Positions 32,321 to 41,351 of a DNA stretch of 64,000 nt are shown piece after piece (position 1 is the stretch's first letter; every line of letters begins with the position of its first letter). The stretch covers positions 1,674,001-1,738,000 of the forward strand of contig CP136490.1 in NCBI GenBank assembly GCA_032768795.1. The letters run 5' to 3'. Under the pieces are notes generated by a model. The model searched no databases. It was not told the DNA's origin and worked only from the letters and a program-made list of their open reading frames with translations. Made by a program: the position numbers and the translations under genes. Source of the stretch: Tremella fuciformis (lineage: Eukaryota > Basidiomycota > Tremellomycetes > Tremellales > Tremellaceae).

Positions 32321-32755
32321 TCAAAAGTCCTATTGAGTCAGCTCACTTGTCTGGACAGGAACAGAGCTGACCGTCACACGGCCACCATACGACCAGTCGT
32401 TGTCCCCGCTCTTGAACGGGTCAATCTTCGGGCCGCCCTGCTCGCCCGTCCGGGGATTCGTATCGCCGTCAAACTCGGCGCGCGGCCCCCGGCGCAAATC
32501 ACGATGCTCGACCTGCTCCAGCTGCTCCAGCTCCGCCTTCGGCAGCGTCGCGGCGGGCGTGCCGCCGATGGTCGATTGCGCCTTGACGAGCGCCTCGAAC
32601 TCTGCCTGATCGGCGGGAGGGAGCGGTGGCGGGCCCGGGCGATTGAAGGGCTGGGAGAAGCGCAGGATGGTGGAGGTGCCGAGCGTGCGGCGGCTCAGGT
32701 GCAGATGGGGGCGGAAGGCGGCTCGTGATGACGAGGCGATGATGTGCGTGAGCAT
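32321..32755 (-). CDS. SDH8: Succinate dehydrogenase assembly factor 4 (SDHAF4/Sdh8)
   Basis: Exons, right to left: 32755-32372 and 32329-32321 (130 aa). Residues 1-35 look like a mitochondrial presequence (LTHIIASSSRAAFRPHLHLS). The conserved C-terminal block EFDGDTNPRTGEQGGPKIDP ... DWSYGGRVTDF is the family hallmark. Its last two residues (Asp-Phe) and the stop codon come from a 9-nt final exon. Without splicing the 42-nt intron 32330-32371 the frame would read into VSSVP and stop at the intron's own TAG. Role: binds flavinylated Sdh1 and protects it until complex II is assembled. The Thr-Asp-Phe end is nearly invariant in the family, which supports the tiny exon. Confidence 0.92.
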
Positions 32756-33775
32756 CTTGACCGTTATTGGTTGCAGACGGATGGATTGAGAGACGAGGAT
32801 TCTTCTTTTGAACTAGGTAGATCGTGCAGGAAAGTGCGCGATAGGGCGTAGCTCGTTATTTCAATTCTTTTTTAGCTCTGAATTTCTAATCAGGTATTCA
32901 AGTTATTGGTTCTCAGGCAATTTGGAAAACCTAATGCAATTCCTTGTTCTTTGGTTCCGTTAGACATGGGGGGGTGGGACACCCCCCCAAGACCCCCCCT
33001 TGCGCCTAGCGGCGCAGCCATCGCAGCCCTTACGGGTCAAGCATCCGGCAAAGCCGGATGTACTGTAGAACATTGATTAGTTGCAAGCTAAAGCACTTCA
33101 TCAAGAGATGCGCAAGTGCTTGTTGGGCATGCTAGGCTGATCAGATGATCATAGGCATGCCAAGCTGGTCACAGGGGCTATGTCACAGCTGCCACCTGGC
33201 AAGCCTATTGCAGTCTTGTCAGACTTGCGCTATTGTAACCATTTTGGTGCAATGATAGGGCAGGGTATGGCAGTAGCTATGTAGGCGATTGGTTCTGCTA
33301 CAGAGATCATTCCATGCATCAGCCTCATGCATAGATCTTTATTCTCTGATGAAAGGCAATTTGGCAAGGACACAATGCATATTAGGATTGTGCTGATGAA
33401 ATCAGAATGGCCGGAATTTTCTTATTTAATTCCCCCATTTACCGTTTTCGTTCCAGGGACACCCGCAGAAATTCGCCCCGTAAGAGCTACGCTGAAAACG
33501 ATCCAATGGCCAGCTTGAGGAACCCGGGACACATCCGGCGTTACCCGATCGTCAACTCCTTGGAGCCCCACGTCGCGTGGCATGATTGAGCGAGCACAAT
33601 CGCGTCGACCATTTGGACAGACATTTTGGGACTGATTCTGTGTCGAGGAGCTGGCAGCAAGATCGAAGCCATCATAGCGGCCATTATCGGATCCTGGGTA
33701 CGGCATACTCGGGCCTTTCATCGACTGCCCGCTTCCAATCGCCTTTGTCCCTGGCCCATCGCCTCAGTCACCGTC
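32756..33775. other. Hairpin-rich, A+T-richer intergenic island between SDH8 and APN1
   Basis: About 1 kb with base composition unlike the flanks. From about 32850 to 33450 it has runs such as TTCTTTTTTAGC and TTTTCTTATTTAATTC. It contains three perfect hairpins within 95 bases (listed separately), paired TGATCA palindromes near 33140-33150 and GGCATGC/GCATGCC elements. No coding frame longer than 63 codons was seen. It may be a decayed mobile-element remnant; I could not recognise a family. Confidence 0.5.
32968..33060. repeat. Cluster of three perfect hairpins
   Basis: Stem 1 is GGGGGGGT 32968-32975 with ACCCCCCC 32981-32988 (5-nt loop). Stem 2 is TGCGCC 33001-33006 with GGCGCA 33011-33016 (4-nt loop). 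Stem 3 is CATCCGGC 33042-33049 with GCCGGATG 33053-33060 (3-nt loop). All pairings are exact. Confidence 0.75.
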
Positions 33776-35646
33776 ATGCCGCGCAGATCTGTCGCGGCCT
33801 CAGCGCCAAAGAGTACACCTGTCAAGCGCGAAAGGTCTGGGTCGTCGAGCGGCCTGTCCGACGCTCCAGACGTAGCCTCAGCAGTCATACCAGCTCTGTC
33901 CGCCTCCCAGGCCGCAAAAGCAGTGGCCTCCCCTCGATCGAAAAAGTCTCGCGCCTCTTTATCGACATCCGCCGTGGTCGCTGTCGAGGAAATCGACGTC
34001 AAGGTGGAGGTGACCCCCTCGAAGAAAGCTCGCAAGCCAAGAGCCTCTGCGAGTACCGCTGTCAAACCTGAAGTCGAGGACGAGGATGAGAAGCCCCGGA
34101 AGAAGGGCAAGAAAGCCGCCGCCGATGCCGCAGCGTTCTCGCCCGACGAGCTGGACAAGGAGGCGGTCCGGGCAGCGAATACGAAGGCTGCCGACGGAGA
34201 GCCGAAAGAGAAGAAGAAACGGGTAGCAAAGGCCAAGATCTGGCCGCCGGATGATCTGCATCCCGACAAGCATCCACACCGGCAGGGGTACCCTCTGTAC
34301 GACTTTGGGACTGGGAAACAGCCCGATCGGCCCATGCTGCTTGGCGCGCATGTGAGCATTGGCGGTGGACCGGGAGGTGCGCTGCTGCGAGCTGGTATGG
34401 CTGGTGCCAATGGGCTTGCTATGTTCGTCAAGAGTCAACGGAAGTGGGACAGTCCGCCATATGAGGCTGAAGCGGTGGAGCGGTTCCGTGCGCTGTTGAG
34501 GGGGAAGGCAGAGGGAGGCGAGTCACATTGCACAGGCAGATTGTTCTCACTGACCTTCAGGTGTAGGCTATAGGGCCGAGGATGTGCTTGTGCACGGAAG
34601 CTACCTGATCAATCTTGGGTGAGAAATGTCGCAGACTTTGGAGCACACGCTGATGTCCAGCAATCCCGATCAGTCAGCACAGCTGCTGACCCAAGATGTC
34701 GCCAGCTGACTACCAGGACCAAATGGAAACAGGCATATTCCTGCTTCAAAGACGACCTCTACCGTTGTCACCAGCTAGGTCTAAAGCTGTACAACTGGCA
34801 GTAGGTCTACCGACCACCGAGCTCTGATGTGAACTGACTCCTCAGTCCTGGCTCGACCGTAGGTGCTTGCAGTCGGGAAGAGTCGTACGCGTCAATAGCA
34901 AAAGCCATCAACATGGCGCACAAGGATGTCCCGGAAGTAATAACGGTCATCGAGAACATGGTGCGTCTTCACTACTCTGGTCAGCGGGGCCCGGCTGATG
35001 CAGAGGCCAATGCCGGGTCCAACATCATCGGAACAGCCTTCGCCGACCTGGCTGGAATCATTGCGTTGGTGGAAGACAAGTCTCGTGTCAGAGTCTGCCT
35101 TGACACGTGCCACATGTTTGCGGCCGGATACGACATTCGTACTCCCGCAGCGTATGCAGCGACGATGAAGCAGTTCGACGAGGAAGTTGGGTTTGGGTAC
35201 CTGGGCGGGATGCACTTGAACGACTCCAAAGCCGACTTGGGCGGCAAGCGGGACCTGCACGAGAATATCGGGCTGTGAGCCACATACCCCTCGAGGAGTA
35301 TTCAGAAGGGATGTCTTGCTGATTGTTTAGGGGCAAGATTGGGCTGTCGGCCTTCCGCAGCATCATGCGAGATCCAAGATTGCAAGGCATCCCCTTGGTG
35401 CTGGAAACACCAGCGCCGGACAACGCTCTCGAGTACGGCCAGCTGGCCATCTGGACGCGGGAGATCAAGCTGCTCTACGATATCCAGCGTCTCGAGGATG
35501 CCGAGTGGGAGCAGAAAGAGGGGGAGATCGCCGAGGCGTGGAGAAAAGAGAGGGACGAGCTCAATCCGCCAAAAGAGAAGGGGCCGAAGAAGGTGAAGAA
35601 GGGCAAGAAGGGCGATGCAGAGTGCAGCTGCGACGAGGACGACTAG
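33776..35646 (+). CDS. APN1: AP endonuclease of the endonuclease IV family (Apn1)
   Basis: Seven exons: 33776-34517, 34561-34618, 34661-34672, 34717-34800, 34846-34960, 35006-35274, 35331-35646 (531 aa). A Ser/Lys-rich, probably nuclear or mitochondrial targeting N-terminus (~180 residues) precedes the TIM-barrel: LLGAHVSIGGGPGGAL, VLVHGSYLINLGNPD, LYNWHPGSTVGA, VITVIENM, VCLDTCHMFAAGYD, GMHLNDSK, PLVLETP. These are the trinuclear-zinc ligands of Nfo/Apn1 enzymes. The C-terminal Lys-rich tail ends AECSCDEDD. Three structures are unusual: intron 34518-34560 uses a GC donor, exon 3 is only 12 nt (supplying Asn-Pro-Asp), and intron 34961-35005 is a stop-free 45-mer. Role: repair of abasic sites and 3' blocking groups in DNA. 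Confidence 0.92.
34518..34560 (+). other. GC-AG intron in APN1
   Basis: The donor reads GGGAG|GCGAGT and the acceptor CTTCAG, with branch CTGAC 10 nt before the acceptor. Only this GC donor gives the conserved EGGVGYRAEDVLVHG sequence; the nearest GT donor (34522) leads to a stop. Confidence 0.8.
34661..34672 (+). other. 12-nt microexon in APN1
   Basis: CAATCCCGATCA, flanked by CCAG on the left and GTCAGC on the right, encodes the conserved Asn-Pro-Asp after INLG. Skipping it would keep the frame but delete four residues. Confidence 0.8.
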
Positions 35647-35776
35647 GCTCTGGGGACCGGAAAGAGGGGGCGGAGGGGTTGTACAGTGTCAATTTCAGAG
35701 CATCTTGTCAGTCAGTTGACTAGTCATAAATTGGGTGGGGCGAGGGGTGGATCGTGCATGTGCATGCACATGCCAG

Positions 35777-36554
35777 CTAGTCCGACTTGACAGGCGTATC
35801 TGCGTCCCAAACCGTCCCTTCCAGCCCGACGAGCGAATGCAAGGGGTGCTCCTGCCGAGCCGCATCGAGCAGCTCTGACAAACTAGGATTCTGCGCAATG
35901 GCGTTCTGAAGCATCAGCAACCCCTCCCCCACCCAAGCGGACCCACCTTGAGACACTTCTGATAGCTCCTCCACGCCGCCCCACAAGCCAGCTCGTACTC
36001 TTCCGCCTTGACCTGCGCGCGCGTCTTGCCCGTCGGGTCCACCCGCGGCACCCCCCGGCGCGCATGCACCCCGGGCGCAGTAGCGAGGTCCGGTTCCCCA
36101 GGTTGCGGTGCGGCCGCAGGTGTATCTGGGTCCGGTGCTGGGTCGCTGAAACTCAAGAACGCCTGGCCGGGGGGTAAAGTCGATACCTCCTTCGGCGTCT
36201 TCCTGTCGAACGCGCGAGCCCACGATGTGACTAGACGGCGGGGTCCTGCCTCTGCCGAAGTTGGAGAGCTTGTGGTGGCCGTGGATGCGCTGCTGACGGC
36301 GGCGCCAAAGCCGAAGCTGGAGCTGGAGCTGGATGAAGAGGGTGAGGAGCTGGATGAGGCCGAGGAGGAGGAGCTGGAGCTGGAGGACGAGGGGTAGTCT
36401 GGCGTATGACCGTCGAGCGCGGGGCGCAGGTAGCCCTCGAACCACAGGATGAAGCATGCGTCATAGCGTTTTTTCAGCGGCGTGCATTCGGGGCTGAGCG
36501 ACCTGCGCGTCAGCGGTGAGTCCGGCGGCGTGCGAGCGAGCCGGCTGACTCCAT
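35777..36554 (-). CDS. MDM35: Mdm35/TRIAP1-like intermembrane-space protein with a large Ser-rich insert
   Basis: Exons, right to left: 36554-36550 (5 nt), 36502-35947, 35905-35777 (229 aa). Splicing the five coding bases ATGGA to exon 2 gives MESLSPECTPLKKRYDACF. The twin Cx9C motifs are both exact: C-TPLKKRYDA-C and C-GAAWRSYQK-C, as needed for Mia40-dependent folding. Between them lie about 140 residues, mostly Ser/Pro/Ala, including a long Ser-run, where yeast Mdm35 has only a short loop. The C-terminus LLDAARQEHPLHSLVGLEGTVWD matches the basidiomycete family. Role: chaperone of Ups1/Ups2 lipid-transfer proteins carrying phosphatidic acid and phosphatidylserine to the inner membrane. Confidence 0.85.
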
Positions 36555-36823
36555 GCTGGGTAGGTGGCTGAGGTGCTCCTGCCGTGCGCGGGTGTGAAGA
36601 GTGTTCGTACTTGAACTTGTGCAGTGATGGAGGAAAGTGCAGAAGTGAATTCAAGAGCCAACCTCGGTCAATTGCACGGAAACGCAGCCTCGGCGACGGC
36701 CCGCTCGGCTGTCCACCATGCAATGTACCGCGTAGCTCCTATGACATTGCGATGCATTGTATTCAGCATCCGTATGCAAGGCAGAGAGCACGACCGCGCT
36801 CCGCTACACAGTGGAGTACAGTA

Positions 36824-37631
36824 TCAAACGATGATGACGAGATCATCATCGTCGTCGTCCTCCTCTTCTTCCTCGCTCGACGAGTCTACACCCTCGCCCA
36901 TCCTATGATCTTCGTCCCACTCGGCCCGCATCTCCTGCCCTCCGTGCCCGTCTGCCCTCTCGGTCACATCTAAACTACCTAGCATACGCGCCAATCCTAC
37001 TCGTCTCGTCGAAGAAATCTTCCTATGACCCCTTGAAGAGACCGCCGGGCTGGACGTGCAAGAGGACGAGGGCTCGCATGGTGTAGAGGGGTCCTGGGCA
37101 TGCGCGAGTATGACAGAGATGGGGATCCCGTCGTAGTGTGTCTCGGGGCGCTTGCGCTTGTTCAGCGTCGCAGAGAGGATCTGGTTGAGCGTGACAAAGC
37201 TCCCCGTGGCGGAGGCGGTCGGTGCGGGCGAGGGAGGCAGCGATCTGAGGGGTAGAGGGGCAACCTGTGTCTCAGTGAGAACCGTACAGAGCCAACACTA
37301 CACTTCGACTCACCGCTGCTGAGCCTGCACCAAGGCCTGTCTGGCGTAAAGGAGAGGCAGAGCCGGCCGACTCATTCGACGCCGCCGAGCGCGAGGAGGG
37401 GCTTGACTCAGCCGATACATTTGAGATGGTCGACAGCGTAGACAGCGTCGACATGGCAGAGTACCGCTTGTCTCTGTGCCGCTCGGCCAGCATATAGCTG
37501 ACGACCCGCACTAGCGCCCGCCTCGAGCTCACGATGCGCAGTATCAGCCGGTCGGCCAGACAGGCGGTACTGCCTTCGTTGTATCCCTCATCATGTGAGT
37601 GCGTGAGCTTGCCATGCGCTGGAGACTCCAT
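36824..37631 (-). CDS. Unknown protein with acidic C-terminal tail and SUMO-interaction-like end
   Basis: Exons, right to left: 37631-37314 and 37264-36824 (252 aa), with a 49-nt intron (GTGAGT ... GACACAG). The N-terminal third holds a basic amphipathic helix (RLILRIVSSRRALVRVVSYM). The middle is Ser/Thr-rich, then comes TGSFVTLNQILSATLNKRKRPETHYDG, with a nuclear-localisation-like KRKRP. The protein ends in a run of Glu and Asp followed by LVIIV and the stop. I do not recognise a family. The start is the first ATG of the frame and could lie further upstream. It is tandem to MDM35 with its own 5' region. Confidence 0.6.
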
Positions 37632-37747
37632 CGGTGTTAGAAGTGAGGTGAAGTGTCATCCTCGTAGCCCCGTCAGCTGCAGCTGCGCATGGTGTGTGGA
37701 TGAGGGAGGGTGATTGGCTTCTGAAGGCAAAGGACCCTTTGCCCAAC

Positions 37748-37778
37748 CCCATCAGCGGTCCCATCAGCGGTCCCATCA
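37748..37778. repeat. Direct tandem repeat, unit CCCATCAGCGGT
   Basis: Two exact 12-bp copies (37748-37759, 37760-37771) plus seven bases of a third copy. Confidence 0.8.
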
Positions 37779-37789
37779 AACACGTCGAC

Positions 37790-37811
37790 CGATACTGCCT
37801 TGACAGTATCG
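37790..37811. repeat. Perfect 8-bp inverted repeat CGATACTG / CAGTATCG
   Basis: Arms 37790-37797 and 37804-37811 with a 6-nt spacer. It could be a dimeric factor site upstream of the minus-strand unknown gene, or an RNA hairpin. Confidence 0.6.
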
Positions 37812-38060
37812 CAATAACAGAACGACCGGCATGTTGTGAGTGTAGATATATACAGGTGAAAGATCAATCACCCAGCGGCCCCTCTGACTTTTGGCCATCA
37901 AATGCCCTGAGCCATCCATTGCATTGCCACACGGTGCATCGGCACTATCTACAACGTTCTGATGATACTGCACTGGCATTTATCTTCTACAGCTCTACGA
38001 TCCGCATCGTCACTCGTGATCCATCTCTATCCCCTTCTTTCGCCTGCAGTTCTTCCTCCA

Positions 38061-40002
38061 TTAGAGGCGGAAGAACTTGACGAGCACCTTTTCGAACGTC
38101 TCAACAGCCTTGTTCGTCTCCTCATACGAGGCGATCGAGTAGCTCAGGCGGAAATACCCGACTCCCTGTCCGCCGATATTGTGCACGCCGTGCGCGTCAA
38201 ACGACGCGGCAGGGGCAAAGAGCACGAGGTTCTCGGCGAGTTCGCGCCATAGCTTGTCGAGCAGGACCTGGGTCGCGTCTTCGCCCTTGGCCAGCAGGGA
38301 TTGGTAGTCGGGGTGCGAGCTCATGTGCACGGCGAGGAAGATGAACATGCCGGCTTGTCATAAGCAATTGTCAAGCACCTCTGGATCGAGACTGACCAGT
38401 TGGAGGGATGAACGAGACAAGAGGCGGGCCGCGTTTCGACACGACACCCCTCTTCTCGTCCCACTTGTCCTCTTTGCTGCCCTTGGCCTGCCGGGCATAA
38501 CACGTCACGCCGCGCATCTGGCCGCCAAAGATGTCCATGACAAGCGGGTTGGTGGCGACGCCGTTCATGCGCGCGTCGAACTCGAGGTGGAACACCCGCT
38601 CAAACGCATCGCACATCCAGTCTCGGCGCATCTTGTAAGTGGCCTTGATCCCCCTCAACCAGCGAATGTAGCCGTCCCAGCCCCACTCGGCGAGCAGCTT
38701 GGCGGTCATAGCCGTGACAAACCCGCTCGGTGCCTGTGTGCCGGCTTCAGTGGCACGTGTCAGGCGTTCGATGAATAGCGGCGAAGTGGTGATCCAGCCC
38801 AGACGAGATCCGGGGCAGGACGTCTTGGAGAAGGTGTCCATGCGGATGACTCGACCGTCCGTGTCGAAGTGCAGGTACGAGGGAGGCAAGGCGGAAATGA
38901 AGGCGGCTTCACCGCTGGCGCCCTCTTCCTTTTCGGCGTCGGCGAGACGCTGCGCCAAGATGGTTTCGGCCGTAGCGTGCTTCTGGGGCACCCAGTCGCC
39001 GGTGAAGAGACAGTAGTACGGCTCGTCCTCACAGATGATGACGTCTGGGCGTGTCAGCTCGGGCATCTTGGGCAGGAAGCTGAGCACTGACCATACTTCT
39101 TCATCACCTCGTAGACCGCCTTCTTCCGCTCCGCGCCCATGGTCGCTCCTGTTGGGTTCTGGCCGGTGGGCACAGTGTAGAATACGTGAGGGCGCTTCTT
39201 GCCGCGCTTGGCCTCGTCCCAGCCGCCGAGCACCTCGTCGACATACTCGGGGATGACACCCTGGCCATCCATCTTGAGGGCGATCTTCTCCGTCTCCAGC
39301 GGGTTGACCGAGTTCATTGCACCGGGGTAAGTCCACTCCTCCACCAGGATAGCATCGCCCATCTCGCAGAGAAGACCGACGACCTTGTTCCACCCATCGG
39401 TCGCGCCGACGTTCACCAAGACGTCCCAGTCGGCATAGGCAGGCTTGTAGATTTTCTCGACGTAGTTTCGCAGGAAGAGCGGGAGGGCCGGTGGGCCGGA
39501 GGCCTGTTGGTACTGCAGCGATGTGGAGAGCTGAATGGTGGTCGGGTCGGTGGAGTGGGCGTACTTGGGAATGGAGAATTCGGTGGTGGCCGGTTTGGCG
39601 GCCGAGGTGGGGAAGAGCCACGAGAATAGCGACTTCTTGGGCTTCGGCGGGACGCGCGGATTGTGCAGCGGCATTGTCGTGGGCGTGAGGACCTGCGCGG
39701 AGAGCTCCTCGAAGGGGAATAGCTCGGGCGAGGGGATCCCTGGGATTCAGCACCGGGATGACGGGTGGTAGGTCGAGCTGACCTCCGGCCATGGTGATCA
39801 TGCCCGGGATGAGCATGTACTTGTACATCTCCTTGAGCGACGAGGCCTCGCGGTTCTTGGTGATGGTGTTGAGGTGGTGCGTCATGTCCAAGGCGTTGGG
39901 CAAGCCCTTGCTCAGGCCGGCTGAGGCGGCGCTGGCTGCAGCAGCGGGCTTACCATCGGCGCCCAGGGCACCCTTGGAGGGAATGGCGAAGGACGAGTCC
40001 AT
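38061..40002 (-). CDS. ARO8: Aromatic amino acid / 2-aminoadipate aminotransferase (Aro8-like)
   Basis: Exons, right to left: 40002-39783, 39739-39092, 39044-38397, 38353-38061 (602 aa). The introns (43, 47 and 43 nt) restore MITMAGGIPSPELFPFEEL, KKYGDVIICEDEPYY and FIPPTAGMFIFL. Class-I PLP fold motifs: LVNVGATDGWNKV, YTVPTGQNPTGATM, and MDTFSKTSCPGSRLGW with the PLP-binding Lys at about residue 363. The closing YFRLSYSIAS segment holds the substrate-carboxylate Arg. At ~600 residues it is longer than yeast Aro8 (500) because of an Ala-rich N-terminus and an insertion around LAQRLADAEKEE. The family interconverts Phe/Tyr/Trp, kynurenine and 2-aminoadipate with their oxo-acids; precise specificity cannot be read from sequence. 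Confidence 0.88.
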
Positions 40003-41351
40003 GGCGGTACCGATCGGGCGGGCGGACGGAATGCACAATCGAGATCGGCCCAGTCTAGTCAGGCGACCGGGTGGCAATTGCTCGTTGGTCAGATAACTAT
40101 GCTACAGGTGTGCACAGACAACAGCGAGGTGGGAAGAAGACGACGCGTCGATGCTCGATGCTCCAGTATAAGAGTGGTTTAGCGAGTCGAGAGATAGTGA
40201 CAAGTGGAACCATTGAAGGGAGAGATAAGTTATCGAGTCCAGCAGTTAGCATGTGTCATCGTCTGGCTGGCATTTGGGAATTACTACGAGTAGAGCCACA
40301 CCGCATGGGACCCGTGCCTCGGCGATCGGACCAGACCGACCGCTGGCCAGTCGAACCCTGTTCACAGCACTCCAGCACTCCAAGAGATGCTCAGAGCAGC
40401 GTCACGCCAGCAGGTCAGCATGCTCAGAGGCGTGAGCAGGGCCCGAACGTGGCTTGAATTGACAAAGGCCAGCATGGGCGCTAGGCGATGGTATGTCTGC
40501 CGCGCGGATCGAGACCGTGATGACCGAGCGCGAGACTTGGTCGGGTTGAACAGACCGTCGGCATGCTAGGGGGTATACCTATACCAAGTCGGCAAGTGGA
40601 CCATCTCCCTTCCAGCTCGACACGTTCATAGCTTTCATGGAGCCATGAGACCTGATCGCGTCATAGCAGTACGGACCTCCGCCTGGCGCAGTGCGGGAGA
40701 TCTCGCGCCGACATGCGCCCTGTCTCGTGGGATCGCTATGGAGCTTCCGCTTCAGCCTGTCCCATGTCCTGTCCACCTCAGCCTTGAAGGGCCTGCGGAC
40801 GGTCAATGCAGCAGAGCGAGCTCGTATACAAGCTGTCACCGATGTAGCCATGTAGAGGGGCTAAGCGAGGCCCCGTTGTTCGGGACTAGAGTGCCACTTT
40901 GATAGCTCACGGGGTCCCGGAGTCCCACGCCGTTCTCCGAAGGAACCTGGCTGGGGCTAAGTGGCAAAGTGCGGGTGGATCAGCCTTGGCCCCTTGGCCT
41001 CTCTCTCGCTGCGGGCCAAGAGAGCCAGTGACGTCCCAGGGGCGAAAGCTGCTCTCTTTCTTTCTTTCGATCCATCAAAGGAGGGCGACCTCGTTCATAC
41101 ATAAGCCTTCGCGAGCAAGAGCCAAAGTACCTTTGTCCGCTTAGCTTGTCGACCCGCAGCCGGCGCTCTTCCCTTTCTCTCTCTGTCTTGTCGGGTAACT
41201 CTACACCACTCGACCCGGCCAAGAGCAACGACGCTTCCTCTCCTCTCCTCTCCACCTCACCCGCACAGTCGAAACCTTGTTCACCCCACCTCTGCTCTTA
41301 CTCTCTCGGCAACCCGCGCATACCACCACCACGTAGAAGACCGGCGTCATC
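40003..41351. promoter_or_regulatory. Long divergent promoter region (1.35 kb)
   Basis: The region separates ARO8-like (-) from the Ser/Pro-rich unknown (+). The right half is strongly pyrimidine-rich on the plus strand (TTTCTTTCTTTCG near 41060; CTCTCCTCTCCTCTCC near 41235-41252), as expected of a long fungal 5' leader. I scanned for tRNA boxes and found none. No coding frame is supported. Confidence 0.45.

Larger units (their letters stand above)
37632..38060. promoter_or_regulatory. Tandem intergenic region with direct and inverted repeats
   Basis: About 430 bases between two minus-strand genes. They contain a 12-bp tandem repeat (37748-37778) and an 8-bp perfect inverted repeat (37790-37811), listed separately. 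No coding frame is supported. Confidence 0.45.
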
